A stretch of DNA of 64,000 bases, taken from NCBI RefSeq assembly GCF_024730785.1, contig NZ_CP102830.1, positions 3,758,001 to 3,822,000 of the forward strand, given 5' to 3'. This stretch comes from Pseudomonas sp. LS44. GTDB lineage: Bacteria > Pseudomonadota > Gammaproteobacteria > Pseudomonadales > Pseudomonadaceae. Below the pieces are notes generated by a model. It was not told the DNA's origin. It made no database searches and saw only the letters and a list, made by a program, of their open reading frames with translations. Position 1 is the first letter of the stretch. Every line of letters begins with the position of its first letter. The position numbers and the translations under genes are program-made. This document shows positions 17,926 to 28,149 of the stretch, piece after piece.

Positions 17926-20706
17926 GTGCGCGGGCTCAGGATCGCCATAGGACTCATTGCCTGCATGCTGCTGACGGGGCTCACCCCGTTGTCCGGCCAG
18001 GCCGCAGAAAGCACGCAGTGGTCCGCGCTGGTCGATCGCCATGGTGACCTGCACTTCAATGACATCCGCACCGCCACCTACCGCAACCAGTTCAATCACG
18101 TCGACAGCGAACAGCTGTATGTGCCCGGCGGCCAGCAGGCGCTATGGCTGCATCACCGCCTGCCTGAACAGAGTCACGAGTCGCTGCTGCGGGTCTTCGC
18201 GCCATACCTGGCGCACCTCGACCTGTACGTGGTGCGCAACGGCGAACTGCTGACTCACACCCGTAGCGGCAGTCAGTTGCCCCTGGCCAACCGCCCCCTG
18301 CCCAGCCGTGATTTTCTGCTCCCCGTGCCACTGTCCCAGGAGCCGCTGGATATCTTCGTGCGCCTGGCCTCCGAGCACGCCCTGCGGCCGGTCGTGGAGA
18401 TTCAATCCGCGGTATTGATGGCCAGCGAAAGCGGCCGCCCGCTGCTGTTCGGCATGTTGATCGGGATTTTCATCGTCTTGATCGTCTACAACCTGGTGCG
18501 CTTCAACTACTCGCGCGCACCCGCTGCACTATGGCTGGCGGCGACCCAGGCGTGCCTGCTGATGACCGCGCTGTATCAGTTGGGCATCGTCAATCCGGTG
18601 TTGAGCGGCTGGCCAGGCCTACAGGCCCAACTGGGCAATCTGGCGATGCTCCTGGCGATGCTCTGCGCCTTGGCGTTCACCTCGAGCTTCTTCGCCAAGG
18701 TCTGCAGCACCAATGGCATGCGCCACCTGCTGCTGGGCGAAGGCGTGCTGATTGGCGTGGCGTGTTTGCTGCTGTTGCTTGCCAGCGATGCACATTTCAA
18801 CCAGGCGGTGTACCTGATCACCGTCGTCACCACGCTGAGCATCTTCGCTATCGCACTGTTCCATTGGCAGCACGGTTACCGACCGGCACGTCTGTTCAGT
18901 GCCGCCATGCTGCTGTTCGGCCTGGCGTTCATCGGCGCACTGCCGGCCTTGTTCGGTTACTGGACGGTCGCCTCCGACTGGCTGGCGTTCTTCACTCTCG
19001 GCACCGCCAGTGTGAGCGGCCTCCTACTCAGCATCGCCCTCAGCGAGCGCCAGCAACGCATTCTCTACGAGCGTTTCAGCAGCAGTCAGGCGCACGCCGC
19101 GAACTCCGCCGAGCTGAAAGCCAAGGCTGAGTTCCTCGCCAAGATCAGCCATGAAATCCGCACGCCAATGAATGGCGTACTGGGCATGACCGAGCTGCTC
19201 CTCGGCACGCCGCTATCAGCCAAACAACGCGACTATGTGCAGACCATCCATAGCTCGGGCAATGAACTGCTGGGCCTGATCAACGAGATTCTCGACATCT
19301 CCAAACTGGAGTCCGGGCAGATCGAGCTGGATGACGTGCAGTTCGACCTCAACGCGCTGATCGACGATTGCCTGGACATCTTCCGCGCCAAGGCCGAGCA
19401 GCAGAAAATCGAGCTGATCAGTTTCACCCAGCCCCAGGTGCCACGGGTGATCAGCGGCGATCCGACGCGCCTGCGCCAGACGCTGCTGAGCCTGCTCGAT
19501 AACGCTTTCAAACAGACCGACGAGGGCGAGATTTTGCTCGCCGTGGCCCTCGACCAGAACGCCGCCCAACCGCGTCTGCGCATCGCCGTCCAGGACAGCG
19601 GGCGGCCGTTGGAAGCCGACGAGCGCGCCGCCCTGCTCACCGCCGAGCTACACAGCCGCGACTTCCTCGCCGCCACCAAGCTGGGCGGCCGCCTCGGGCT
19701 GATCATCGCCCGTCAGTTGGTGCGCCTGATGGACGGCGAATTCGGCATCCAGGGCGGCGGCCAGGGCAATACCCTGTGGCTGACCCTGCCGCTGGACGTC
19801 GAGCGCCTGCAACACCCGACCACCGACCTCGACGGCCCGTTGCAGGGCGCGCGCCTGCTGGTGGTGGATGACAACGACACCTGCCGCAAGGTTCTGGTCC
19901 AGCAGTGCAGCGCCTGGGGCCTGCAAGTCAGCGCCGTGCCGTCCGGCAAGGAGGCGCTGGCCCTGCTGCGCACCAAGGCACACATCCGCGAATATTTCGA
20001 CGCGGTGCTGCTCGACCAGGACATGCCGGGCATGACCGGCATGCAGCTGGCCGCACGAATCAAGGAAGATCCGAGCCTCAATCACGACATCCTGATCATC
20101 ATGCTCACCGGTATCAGCCATGCGCCGAGCAAGGTGATCGCGCGCAACGCCGGGATCAAGCGCATCCTCGCCAAGCCGGTAGCCGGCTACACCCTGAAGA
20201 CCACCCTGGCCGACGAATTGGCCCAGCGCTACAGCGGCTCCGTTGTTCCGCCATACGCTGCCGCCAACACGGCGCTGCCGGTGCCGACAGACTTCCGCAT
20301 CCTGGTCGCCGAAGACAACAGCATCTCCACCAAGGTGATCCGCGGCATGCTCGGCAAGCTCAACCTGCAGCCGGACACTGCCAGCAACGGCGAAGAAGCG
20401 CTGCACGCCATGCAGGCCACGCAATACGACCTGGTGCTGATGGATTGCGAAATGCCCGTGCTCGACGGCTTTTCCGCCACCGAGCGGCTGCGCAGCTGGG
20501 AAGCGCAGGAGCAGCGCCGACGCACCCCGGTGGTGGCACTCACCGCGCATATTCTCAGCGAGCACAAGGAGCGCGCACGCCAAGTGGGCATGGACGGCCA
20601 CATGGCCAAGCCGGTGGAAATGTCGCAGCTGCGCGAGCTGATCGCATTCTGGGTCAGCGAGCGCGAGGCACGCCGCCAGCGCGAGCAAAGCAACGCGCTG
20701 TCCTGA
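17926..20706 (+). CDS. retS: Hybrid sensor kinase RetS
   Basis: A 926-residue membrane sensor. In P. aeruginosa RetS binds and inhibits GacS, lowering RsmY/Z and favouring the acute, type-III-secretion lifestyle over biofilm. Domains: signal peptide (1-25), periplasmic 7TMR-DISMED2 carbohydrate-binding-like domain (about 27-160), seven TM helices (about 170-380), HisKA with His409 in ISHEIRTP, and a HATPase domain (about 510-625). Two receivers follow, with Asp697 (LLDQDMPG) and Asp840 (LMDCEMPV). The whole order is the RetS signature. The start is a GTG at 17926 preceded by GAAGGGA. A family C repeat follows the stop. Confidence 0.95.
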   Translation: MRGLRIAIGLIACMLLTGLTPLSGQAAESTQWSALVDRHGDLHFNDIRTATYRNQFNHVDSEQLYVPGGQQALWLHHRLPEQSHESLLRVFAPYLAHLDLYVVRNGELLTHTRSGSQLPLANRPLPSRDFLLPVPLSQEPLDIFVRLASEHALRPVVEIQSAVLMASESGRPLLFGMLIGIFIVLIVYNLVRFNYSRAPAALWLAATQACLLMTALYQLGIVNPVLSGWPGLQAQLGNLAMLLAMLCALAFTSSFFAKVCSTNGMRHLLLGEGVLIGVACLLLLLASDAHFNQAVYLITVVTTLSIFAIALFHWQHGYRPARLFSAAMLLFGLAFIGALPALFGYWTVASDWLAFFTLGTASVSGLLLSIALSERQQRILYERFSSSQAHAANSAELKAKAEFLAKISHEIRTPMNGVLGMTELLLGTPLSAKQRDYVQTIHSSGNELLGLINEILDISKLESGQIELDDVQFDLNALIDDCLDIFRAKAEQQKIELISFTQPQVPRVISGDPTRLRQTLLSLLDNAFKQTDEGEILLAVALDQNAAQPRLRIAVQDSGRPLEADERAALLTAELHSRDFLAATKLGGRLGLIIARQLVRLMDGEFGIQGGGQGNTLWLTLPLDVERLQHPTTDLDGPLQGARLLVVDDNDTCRKVLVQQCSAWGLQVSAVPSGKEALALLRTKAHIREYFDAVLLDQDMPGMTGMQLAARIKEDPSLNHDILIIMLTGISHAPSKVIARNAGIKRILAKPVAGYTLKTTLADELAQRYSGSVVPPYAAANTALPVPTDFRILVAEDNSISTKVIRGMLGKLNLQPDTASNGEEALHAMQATQYDLVLMDCEMPVLDGFSATERLRSWEAQEQRRRTPVVALTAHILSEHKERARQVGMDGHMAKPVEMSQLRELIAFWVSEREARRQREQSNALS

Positions 20707-20717
20707 GTAACCACCCT

Positions 20718-20788
20718 GTAGGAGCGAATTCATTCGCGATATAGGCATTACGCGAGTCGCCCCGGCTCGCGGATAAATCCGCCCCTAC
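20718..20788. repeat. Palindromic intergenic repeat, family C (copy 2)
   Basis: Arms GTAGGAGCGAATTCATTCGC and GCGGATAAATCCGCCCCTAC lie between retS and the MarC-family gene, 12 nt after the retS stop. Confidence 0.85.
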
Positions 20789-20822
20789 ACTAACAGCCAA
20801 CCCACCCGCACGAGCCCAGTCC

Positions 20823-21419
20823 ATGCATTCCGAGCTGTTCAGCCTGTATTTGAAGATGCTGGTGCTCTACAGCCCGTTCTTCGTGTTGTCGTGCTTCATC
20901 AGCCTGACCCGCGGCTACACGGCCAAGGAACGCAAGAAGCTGGCCTGGAAAGTCGCCCTCGGCGTGGTGATTGCCAGCGTGCTGCTGTACCTGTTCGGGC
21001 AGACGATCTTCATCGGGTTCGGCATCACCATCGACGCCTTCCGCATCGGTGCCGGCAGCGTGCTGTTCATCTCGGCGCTGGGCATGGCCCAGGGCAAGTC
21101 GGTGGTGCAGAGCGACAACGTGCAACAAGACGTCACCATCGTGCCGCTGACCATCCCTTTGACGGTCGGCCCCGGCACGATCGGCGCCATGCTGGTGATG
21201 GGCGCCGGCCAGGTGCACTGGAACGACAAGCTGATCGCCGTTCTGGCCATCGTTTTGGCCAGCCTCACCGTCGGCGTGGTGCTCTATCTCTCCGACCTGT
21301 TCGAACGCCTGCTCGGCGAGCAGGGTCTGCAGATCGTCAGCCGCCTGATGGGCCTGTTCGTTTGCGCGCTGGCGGCGCAGATCATCTTCACCGGGGTGAA
21401 GAACTACCTGCTCGGCTGA
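20823..21419 (+). CDS. MarC family integral membrane protein
   Basis: A 198-residue protein with about six membrane helices and the family motifs PLTIPLTVGPGTIGAMLVMG and RLMGLFVCALAAQII. MarC/UPF0056 proteins are inner-membrane proteins of unknown transport function; despite the name, a role in multiple antibiotic resistance is not supported. It follows retS in the same direction, separated by a family C repeat. A weak GC hairpin (21444-21460) and a long repeat follow, so it probably ends a transcription unit. Confidence 0.92.
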   Translation: MHSELFSLYLKMLVLYSPFFVLSCFISLTRGYTAKERKKLAWKVALGVVIASVLLYLFGQTIFIGFGITIDAFRIGAGSVLFISALGMAQGKSVVQSDNVQQDVTIVPLTIPLTVGPGTIGAMLVMGAGQVHWNDKLIAVLAIVLASLTVGVVLYLSDLFERLLGEQGLQIVSRLMGLFVCALAAQIIFTGVKNYLLG

Positions 21420-21518
21420 GGTCCGCATTCATATCTAAAAGGCCGGCGGAAAACCCGCCGCCGCTGCCGACCGCGGGCTGTGCGTCTGCTCAAGGTCTAC
21501 GGCGACCGCTGCGCTTTT

Positions 21519-21606
21519 GTAGGGTGGGTTGAGCACAGCGATACCCGCGCGGTTGGATTGTGATGGGTATCGCTACGCTCAGACTGCGCGTCCCGACCCA
21601 TCCTAC
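21519..21606. repeat. Palindromic intergenic repeat, family A-related (copy 1)
   Basis: Arms GTAGGGTGGGTTGAGCACAG and CTACGCTCAG...CCCATCCTAC enclose GCGATACCC/GGGTATCGC. It belongs to the GTAGG(G/T)TGG...ATGCCCAAC superfamily that also flanks the RAYT gene. It lies between the MarC-family gene and the urtA promoter. Confidence 0.8.
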
Positions 21607-21686
21607 GGCTCTGGCGTCATCCGGCCACCCCTCGAGTAGCCAGGCGCCCCGGCCTGGAGAGCCCGCCCCGATCTGCCGCACGCTTG

Positions 21687-21703
21687 CGCACACACGTGGT
21701 GCA
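21687..21703. promoter_or_regulatory. NtrC binding site 1 (urtA enhancer)
   Basis: CGCACACACGTGGTGCA matches the NtrC dyad TGCACYA-N3-TRGTGCA, with a perfect right half-site TGGTGCA. Its centre is 51 bp from that of site 2, about five helical turns, so both lie on one DNA face. Confidence 0.75.
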
Positions 21704-21737
21704 ACACCGCGCATCCGCCACCGTGTCCGCTTACTTT

Positions 21738-21754
21738 CGCACCGTCCAGGTGCA
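21738..21754. promoter_or_regulatory. NtrC binding site 2 (urtA enhancer)
   Basis: CGCACCGTCCAGGTGCA is a clean GCACC-N5-GGTGC dyad of NtrC type, centred about 100 bp upstream of the predicted transcription start, the usual enhancer distance for sigma-54 promoters. Confidence 0.8.
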
Positions 21755-21818
21755 ACGGATTCTCAACCACCGCGTGCTCCATCGCCGAAAAGCCCGCGCT
21801 TATGCGCTTGCCGCGCAG

Positions 21819-21835
21819 CCGGCACGCCTATTGCT
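21819..21835 (+). promoter_or_regulatory. Sigma-54 (RpoN) promoter of urtA
   Basis: CCGGCACGCCTATTGCT matches TGGCACG-N4-TTGCW, with the invariant GG (21821-21822) and GC (21833-21834) exactly 10 nt apart. Transcription should start near 21846, giving a leader of about 113 nt before urtA. Together with the two NtrC boxes it puts urea uptake under nitrogen-limitation control. Confidence 0.85.
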
Positions 21836-21958
21836 GAATGCCTTGCCGAGGCCGCAGTAGAAAGGAGCACTGGCGCCCAGACGCCGTGACGACAAGAACC
21901 TCGATGAATGCCGACGAAGTCCACTTTTAAAACACGTTTTGTGAATGGAGATCGCACT

Positions 21959-23224
21959 ATGCAACGTCGCAGCCTGATCAAGGCTTTCACCCTTTCCGCA
22001 TCCATCGCCGCCATGGGCATGACCTGGACCATTCAGGCCGCCGAGACCATCAAGGTCGGCATCCTGCATTCGCTGTCCGGCACCATGGCGATTTCCGAGA
22101 CCTCGCTGAAAGACATGGCGCTGATGACCATCGACGAGATCAACGCCAAGGGCGGGGTCAACGGCCAGATGCTCGAGCCGGTGGTGGTCGACCCGGCGTC
22201 CAACTGGCCGCTGTTCGCCGAGAAGGCGCGCCAACTGCTGACCCAGGACAAGGTCGACGTGGTGTTCGGTTGCTGGACCAGCGTGTCGCGCAAATCCGTG
22301 CTGCCGGTATTCGAGGAGCTCAACGGCCTGCTGTTCTACCCGGTGCAGTACGAAGGCGAGGAAATGTCGCCAAACGTCTTCTACACCGGCGCGGCGCCGA
22401 ACCAGCAAGCCATCCCGGCCGTCGAGTACCTGATGAGCGAGGACGGCGGCGCTGCCAAGCGCTACTTCCTGCTCGGCACCGACTACGTCTACCCGCGCAC
22501 CACCAACAAGATCCTGCGCAACTTCCTGCACAGCAAGGGCATCGCCGACAAGGACATCGAAGAGGTCTACACCCCGTTCGGCCACAGCGACTATCAAACC
22601 ATCGTCGCCAACATTAAGAAGTTCTCCGCCGGCGGCAAGACCGCGGTGATCTCCACCGTCAACGGCGACTCCAACGTGCCGTTCTACAAGGAACTGGCCA
22701 ACCAGGGCATCGACGCCACCGACATCCCGGTGGTGGCCTTCTCGGTCGGCGAAGAAGAACTGCGCGGCATCGACACCAAGCCGCTGGTCGGCCAGCTGGC
22801 CGCCTGGAACTACTTCGAGTCGGTGGAGAACCCGGTCAACGGCAAGTTCGTCGAGCAGTGGAAAGCCTACGCCAAGGCCAAGAACCTGCCCAACTACAGC
22901 ACCGCGGTGACCAATGACCCGATGGAAGCCACCTACGTCGGCATCCACATGTGGGCGCAGGCGGTCGAGAAGGCCAAGTCCACCGACGTCGCCAAGGTCC
23001 GCGAAGCGCTCGCCGGGCAGACCTTCGCCGCGCCGTCCGGCTACACCCTGACCATGGACAAGACCAACCACCACCTGCACAAGCCGGTGATGATCGGCGA
23101 AGTGCAGGCCGACGGCCAGTTCTCCGTCGTCTGGCAGACCGAAGGACCGATCCGCGCCCAGCCGTGGAGCCCGTTCATCCCGGGTAACGACAAGAAGCCG
23201 GATTACGCGGTGAAGAGCAACTGA
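21959..23224 (+). CDS. urtA: Urea ABC transporter substrate-binding protein UrtA
   Basis: A 421-residue periplasmic binding protein that delivers urea to the UrtBCDE permease. The mature part starts AAETIKVGILHSLSGTMAIS, and the UrtA-type block DNVFGCWTS/SRKSVLPVFEELNGLLFYP is present. The leader MQRRSLIKAF has a twin-arginine-like RRSLIK motif, so Tat export is possible. I chose the ATG at 21959, with GGAG upstream, over an upstream in-frame ATG at 21908. It is the first gene after the sigma-54/NtrC promoter. A 129-bp palindromic repeat separates it from urtB, which may explain higher expression of the binding protein than of the permease. Confidence 0.96.
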   Translation: MQRRSLIKAFTLSASIAAMGMTWTIQAAETIKVGILHSLSGTMAISETSLKDMALMTIDEINAKGGVNGQMLEPVVVDPASNWPLFAEKARQLLTQDKVDVVFGCWTSVSRKSVLPVFEELNGLLFYPVQYEGEEMSPNVFYTGAAPNQQAIPAVEYLMSEDGGAAKRYFLLGTDYVYPRTTNKILRNFLHSKGIADKDIEEVYTPFGHSDYQTIVANIKKFSAGGKTAVISTVNGDSNVPFYKELANQGIDATDIPVVAFSVGEEELRGIDTKPLVGQLAAWNYFESVENPVNGKFVEQWKAYAKAKNLPNYSTAVTNDPMEATYVGIHMWAQAVEKAKSTDVAKVREALAGQTFAAPSGYTLTMDKTNHHLHKPVMIGEVQADGQFSVVWQTEGPIRAQPWSPFIPGNDKKPDYAVKSN

Positions 23225-23246
23225 TGCTGCAACGCAGGTTACGTGC

Positions 23247-23375
23247 GTAGGTTGGCGCTGAGCGCAGCGATGCCCAACAAGGAACCGCTCGCGGTTCCCG
23301 TGGTGGCCGCCGGCAACCCTGCCGGTCCCTCCGGACCGGTTGTTGGGCATCGCCTTCGGCTCAGCGCCAACCTAC
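23247..23375. repeat. Palindromic repeat doublet, family A (copy 2)
   Basis: A 32-nt arm beginning GTAGGTTGGCGCTGAGCGCA and ending GATGCCCAAC (23247-23278) faces an inverted arm (23342-23375) ending CTCAGCGCCAACCTAC. The arm is nearly identical to those flanking the RAYT gene. It lies in the urtA-urtB gap. Confidence 0.88.
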
Positions 23376-23427
23376 CTCTGCTGCCCCACGTGAACCTCGC
23401 TCCACGAGATAGCCATGCCACAGGACC

Positions 23428-23479
23428 GTAGCCCGGATGTAATCCGGGAATAACCGATCCCGGATTGCATCCGGGCTAC
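23428..23479. repeat. Palindromic intergenic repeat, family B (copy 2)
   Basis: Arms GTAGCCCGGATGTAATCCGG and CCGGATTGCATCCGGGCTAC flank a short centre, ending 30 nt before the urtB start codon. Confidence 0.85.
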
Positions 23480-23509
23480 GACGCTAGCGGCGACCTGAAG
23501 GACCTTGCT

Positions 23510-25084
23510 ATGCCCACTGCCCTCTACCCCTTTCTGCTGTCACTGGCACTGCTCCTGCTGCCGATGACCACCCACGCCGGCGATGCCAATGATTTCGTTG
23601 CGGCCAACCCGGCTCAACAAGCCAAGCTGCTGGAAAGCTGGGCCGCCAAACCCGACCCGGCGCGTCTGCCGCTGCTCGACGCATTGCAACAAGGCCGCCT
23701 GGCTGCCGACAGCAGCAAGACCCCATTCATCGAAGCAGGCGGCCAGTTCCACGCCGCCGAAGGTGACCAACCGCCCGCCAGCCCGCCCAAACAGCTGCGC
23801 CTGAACAACCGCCTGCGCGGCCTGCTAGCCACCGTTTTGGCCAGCCACCAGCTGCTCGCCGACGCCCCGGCCGTGCGTCTGGCAGCCGCCCGCCAGCTGC
23901 AGAAATCCGCCAAGCCGGCGCAGCTCGCCCTGCTCAATGGTCGCGTCGCCACGGAAAGCGATGAGGCGGTGCGCGACGCCCTAGCCCTGGCGCTGGCCAA
24001 CCTGCAACTGGTCGATCCCGACCCGGCCGTCCGCCTGAATGCCGTGCGCCTACTCGGCGCCACCGGCGACCCGCTGGCGAAGACCCGCCTGGAAGCGCTG
24101 CTGGCCGACGGCGTGGAAGCCGACGCCACGGTGCGCACCGCCGCCGAGACCAGCCTGGCCCAGGTCAAGCGCCGCCTGCTGCTGGGCGAACTGCTCGGCC
24201 AGGCGTTCAGCGGCATGAGCCTCGGTTCGATCCTGCTGCTCGCTGCCCTCGGCCTGACGATCACCTTCGGCCTGCTCGGGGTGATCAACATGGCCCACGG
24301 CGAAATGCTGATGCTCGGCGCCTACGCCACCTACCTGGTGCAGCTGGGGTTCCAGCGTCTGGCCCCCGACTACCTGGCGCTGTATCCGCTGGCCGCGCTG
24401 CCGGTGGCGTTCTTCGTCACCGCCGCCATCGGCATGGCCCTCGAGCGCACGGTGATCCGCCACCTCTACGGTCGCCCGCTGGAAACCCTGCTGGCCACCT
24501 GGGGCATCAGCCTGATGCTGATCCAGCTGGTGCGCGTGCTGTTCGGCGCGCAGAACGTCGAAGTAGCCAACCCCGGCTGGCTGTCCGGCGGCATCCAGGT
24601 GCTGCCGAATCTGGTGTTGCCCTACAACCGCATCGTGATCATCGGCTTCGCGCTCTTTGTCGTTGCCTTGACGTGGTTGTTGCTGAACAAGACCCGCCTC
24701 GGCCTCAACGTCCGCGCGGTCACCCAGAACCGCAACATGGCAGCCTGCTGCGGCGTGCCGACCGGGCGTGTGGACATGCTCGCCTTCGGCCTCGGCTCCG
24801 GTATCGCCGGGCTCGGCGGCGTGGCGCTGAGCCAGATCGGCAACGTCGGTCCGGACCTCGGCCAGAGCTACATCATCGACTCGTTCCTGGTGGTGGTGCT
24901 CGGCGGCGTCGGCCAGCTGGCCGGCAGCGTGCTGGCGGCCTTCGGCCTGGGCATCGCCAACAAGATCCTCGAACCGCAGATCGGCGCCGTGCTGGGCAAG
25001 ATCCTCATCCTCGCGCTGATCATCCTGTTTATCCAGAAACGCCCGCAGGGCCTCTTCGCCTTGAAAGGCAGGGTGATTGACTAA
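23510..25084 (+). CDS. urtB: Urea ABC transporter permease UrtB
   Basis: A 524-residue permease. A signal peptide (LLSLALLLLPMTTHAG) leads a periplasmic alpha-helical, HEAT-like region of about 200 residues that is specific to UrtB. The LivH-type membrane domain follows, with VINMAHGEMLMLGAYATYLV and the conserved RPLETLLATWGISLMLIQLV. The ATG at 23510 starts the signal peptide; sequence upstream of it is repeat. The stop TAA shares its last base with the urtC ATG, indicating translational coupling. Confidence 0.96.
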   Translation: MPTALYPFLLSLALLLLPMTTHAGDANDFVAANPAQQAKLLESWAAKPDPARLPLLDALQQGRLAADSSKTPFIEAGGQFHAAEGDQPPASPPKQLRLNNRLRGLLATVLASHQLLADAPAVRLAAARQLQKSAKPAQLALLNGRVATESDEAVRDALALALANLQLVDPDPAVRLNAVRLLGATGDPLAKTRLEALLADGVEADATVRTAAETSLAQVKRRLLLGELLGQAFSGMSLGSILLLAALGLTITFGLLGVINMAHGEMLMLGAYATYLVQLGFQRLAPDYLALYPLAALPVAFFVTAAIGMALERTVIRHLYGRPLETLLATWGISLMLIQLVRVLFGAQNVEVANPGWLSGGIQVLPNLVLPYNRIVIIGFALFVVALTWLLLNKTRLGLNVRAVTQNRNMAACCGVPTGRVDMLAFGLGSGIAGLGGVALSQIGNVGPDLGQSYIIDSFLVVVLGGVGQLAGSVLAAFGLGIANKILEPQIGAVLGKILILALIILFIQKRPQGLFALKGRVID

Positions 25085-26171
25085 TGACCATGCCCCTCAA
25101 TCAAACGTTGCTGGCCCGCGCCGGCACCAAGCTCGGCCCGCAGCTGAGCCTGGCCGTCGGCGCGCTAGTGCTCGCCGTGCTCATCGCCCTGCCGCTGCTG
25201 CACCTGCTGTCGGCCGAGCATGCCTTGCACGTCTCCGCCTACACCCTGACCCTGATCGGCAAGATCCTCTGCTACGCCATCGTCGCTTTGGCGCTGGACC
25301 TGGTGTGGGGCTACGCCGGGCTCTTGTCGCTTGGCCACGGCCTGTTCTTCGCCCTCGGCGGCTACGCCATGGGCATGTACCTGATGCGCCAGTCGGCCGG
25401 CGACGGGCTGCCCGGGTTCATGAGCTTCCTCGCCTGGACCGAGCTGCCCTGGTACTGGTACGGCACCGGGAGCTTCCTCTGGTGCCTGGCCCTGGTGGTC
25501 CTCGCCCCCGGCCTGCTGGCCCTGGTGTTCGGCTTCTTCGCCTTCCGCTCGCGGATCAAGGGCGTGTACTTCTCGATCATGACCCAGGCGCTGACCTTCG
25601 CCGGCATGCTGCTGTTCTTCCGCAACGAGACCGGTTTCGGCGGCAACAACGGCTTCACCAACTTCCGCAGCATCCTCGGCTTCGAGATCACCGCGCCGGG
25701 CACCCGCGCCGCGCTGTTCCTCTGCACCGTGCTGCTGCTGGTCGGCAGCCTGCTGCTCGGCTGGAAGCTGGCGCGCAGCAAGTTCGGCCGGGTACTCACC
25801 GCGCTACGCGACGCGGAGAACCGCCTGATGTTCTGCGGCTACGACCCGCGCGGCTACAAACTGTTTATCTGGGTATTGAGTGCCGTGTTGTGCGGTCTGG
25901 CCGGCGCGCTGTACGTGCCGCAGGTGGGCATCATCAACCCCAGCGAGATGTCGCCGACCAACTCCATCGAGGCCGCCGTGTGGGTAGCCCTCGGCGGGCG
26001 CGGCACGCTGATCGGCCCGCTGCTCGGCGCCGGCCTGGTCAACGGCATGAAGAGCTGGTTCACCGTGGCCTTCCCCGAGTACTGGCTGTTCGCCCTCGGC
26101 GCGCTGTTTATCGTGGTCACGCTGTTCCTGCCCAAAGGTGTCATTGGTTTGCTCAAGCGGGGGAAAGCCGA

Positions 26172-26175
<4 letters not shown>
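25084..26175 (+). CDS. urtC: Urea ABC transporter permease UrtC
   Basis: A 363-residue LivM-type membrane permease, partner of UrtB. Key blocks are YAIVALALDLVWGYAGLLSL, GHGLFFALGGYAMGMYLM and FGRVLTALRDAENRLMFCGY. About ten TM helices are expected. The start overlaps the urtB stop by one base and the stop overlaps urtD by four (ATGA), so urtB-urtC-urtD are tightly coupled. Confidence 0.96.
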
Positions 26176-27032
<857 letters not shown>

Positions 27033-27045
27033 CGCTGAGCATCAC

Positions 27046-27120
27046 GTAGGTTGGCGTTGAGCGCAGCGATACCCAACATGGCATATCCGCATGGGTATCG
27101 CTTCGCTCAACCCATCCTAC
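27046..27120. repeat. Palindromic repeat doublet, family A (copy 3)
   Basis: Arm 27046-27077 (GTAGGTTGGCGTTGAGCGCA...ATACCCAAC) faces the inverted arm 27091-27120 (ATGGGTATCGCTTCGCTCAA...CATCCTAC), starting 13 nt after urtD. Confidence 0.85.
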
Positions 27121-27133
27121 GAAATGAGATTTT

Positions 27134-27253
27134 GTAGGGTGGATGACGCGCAGCTCATCCACCCATGACACCGATCGGTGGATGGCTTCGGCCATCCACC
27201 CTACACCGGGCCCAGACATCCGTAGGGTGGACAACGCCGCAGGCTTGTCCACC
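27134..27253. repeat. Two further GTAGGGTGG palindromes before urtE
   Basis: The first element (27134-27204) has arms GTAGGGTGGATG... and ...CATCCACCCTAC. The second (27222-27253) starts GTAGGGTGGACAACGCCGCA and folds on GGTGGACAA/TTGTCCACC. They lie immediately upstream of the urtE ribosome site, so urtE may be translated from a heavily structured leader. Confidence 0.75.
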
Positions 27254-27276
27254 GACAAGACGACAAGGACATCCCC

Positions 27277-27975
27277 ATGCTGCAAGTCCAACAGCTCCAC
27301 CAGTACTACGGCGGCAGCCACATCCTCCGCGGCCTGTCGTTCGACGTGAAGATCGGCGAAGTCACCTGCCTGCTCGGCCGCAACGGGGTGGGCAAGACCA
27401 CCCTGCTGAAATGCCTGATGGGCCTGATCCCGAGCAAGGAAGGCCAGGTCGCCTGGGAAGGTAAACCGATCACCGGCTACAAGCCGCACCAGCGCGTGCA
27501 CGCCGGCATCGCCTACGTGCCGCAGGGTCGCGAGATCTTTCCGCGCCTGAGCGTCGAGGAAAACCTGCTGATGGGCCTGTCGCGCTTCGGCGCCAAAGAC
27601 GCCAAGAGCGTGCCGGCGTTTATCTACGAGCTGTTCCCGGTACTGGAACAGATGAAGGCGCGGCGCGGCGGCGACCTCTCCGGCGGCCAGCAGCAACAGC
27701 TGGCGATCGGCCGCGCGCTGGCCAGCCAGCCGCGCCTGCTGATCCTCGACGAGCCCACCGAGGGCATCCAGCCCTCGGTGATCAAGGAGATCGGCGCGGT
27801 GATCAAGAAGCTCGCCGAGCGCGGCGACATGGCCATCCTGCTGGTCGAGCAGTTCTACGACTTCGCCGCCGAACTGGCCGACCAGTACCTGGTGATGGCG
27901 CGCGGCGAGATCGTCCAGCAGGGCCGTGGTGCGGACATGGACGCCGAGGGCGTGCGCGGCCTGGTGGCGATTTAA
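27277..27975 (+). CDS. urtE: Urea ABC transporter ATPase UrtE
   Basis: A 232-residue LivF-type ATPase, partner of UrtD. Walker A GRNGVGKTT, signature LSGGQQQQLAIGRAL and Walker B LLILDEP are intact. The LivF-family IAYVPQGREIFPRLSVEENL block is present. AAGGA precedes the ATG. It completes the urea importer; ureD follows after another palindromic repeat. Confidence 0.96.
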   Translation: MLQVQQLHQYYGGSHILRGLSFDVKIGEVTCLLGRNGVGKTTLLKCLMGLIPSKEGQVAWEGKPITGYKPHQRVHAGIAYVPQGREIFPRLSVEENLLMGLSRFGAKDAKSVPAFIYELFPVLEQMKARRGGDLSGGQQQQLAIGRALASQPRLLILDEPTEGIQPSVIKEIGAVIKKLAERGDMAILLVEQFYDFAAELADQYLVMARGEIVQQGRGADMDAEGVRGLVAI

Positions 27976-27982
27976 GAAACTC

Positions 27983-28058
27983 GTAGGATGGGTCGAGCGA
28001 AGCGATACCCATCGTGGCCATGATGGGTATCGTCGCTGCGCTCCTCGACCCATCCTAC
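27983..28058. repeat. Palindromic intergenic repeat, family A-related (copy 4)
   Basis: Arms GTAGGATGGGTCGAGCGAAG and GCTCCTCGACCCATCCTAC enclose GCGATACCCATC/GATGGGTATCG, 7 nt after urtE. Confidence 0.85.
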
Positions 28059-28149
28059 GGGCTACGCCTCTCCGCGCACCGCTTTGGCCCGAGGCACGCC
28101 TCTTGCTTGGCCAGGTGGTCAACTTTTCGCACGGACCACCGCGCCTGTC

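Noticed and set aside
20823..21419. MarC as a multiple-antibiotic-resistance determinant
   Set aside because: The name is historical; the family has no demonstrated resistance function.
21560..21889. A 109-codon frame upstream of urtA
   Set aside because: It crosses a repeat, two NtrC boxes and a sigma-54 promoter, and has no conserved motif.
25077..26171. Possible long N-terminal extension fused to UrtD
   Set aside because: The frame runs through urtC out of phase and its peptide is Arg/Pro-rich nonsense. The ATG at 26172, overlapping the urtC stop, explains UrtD.
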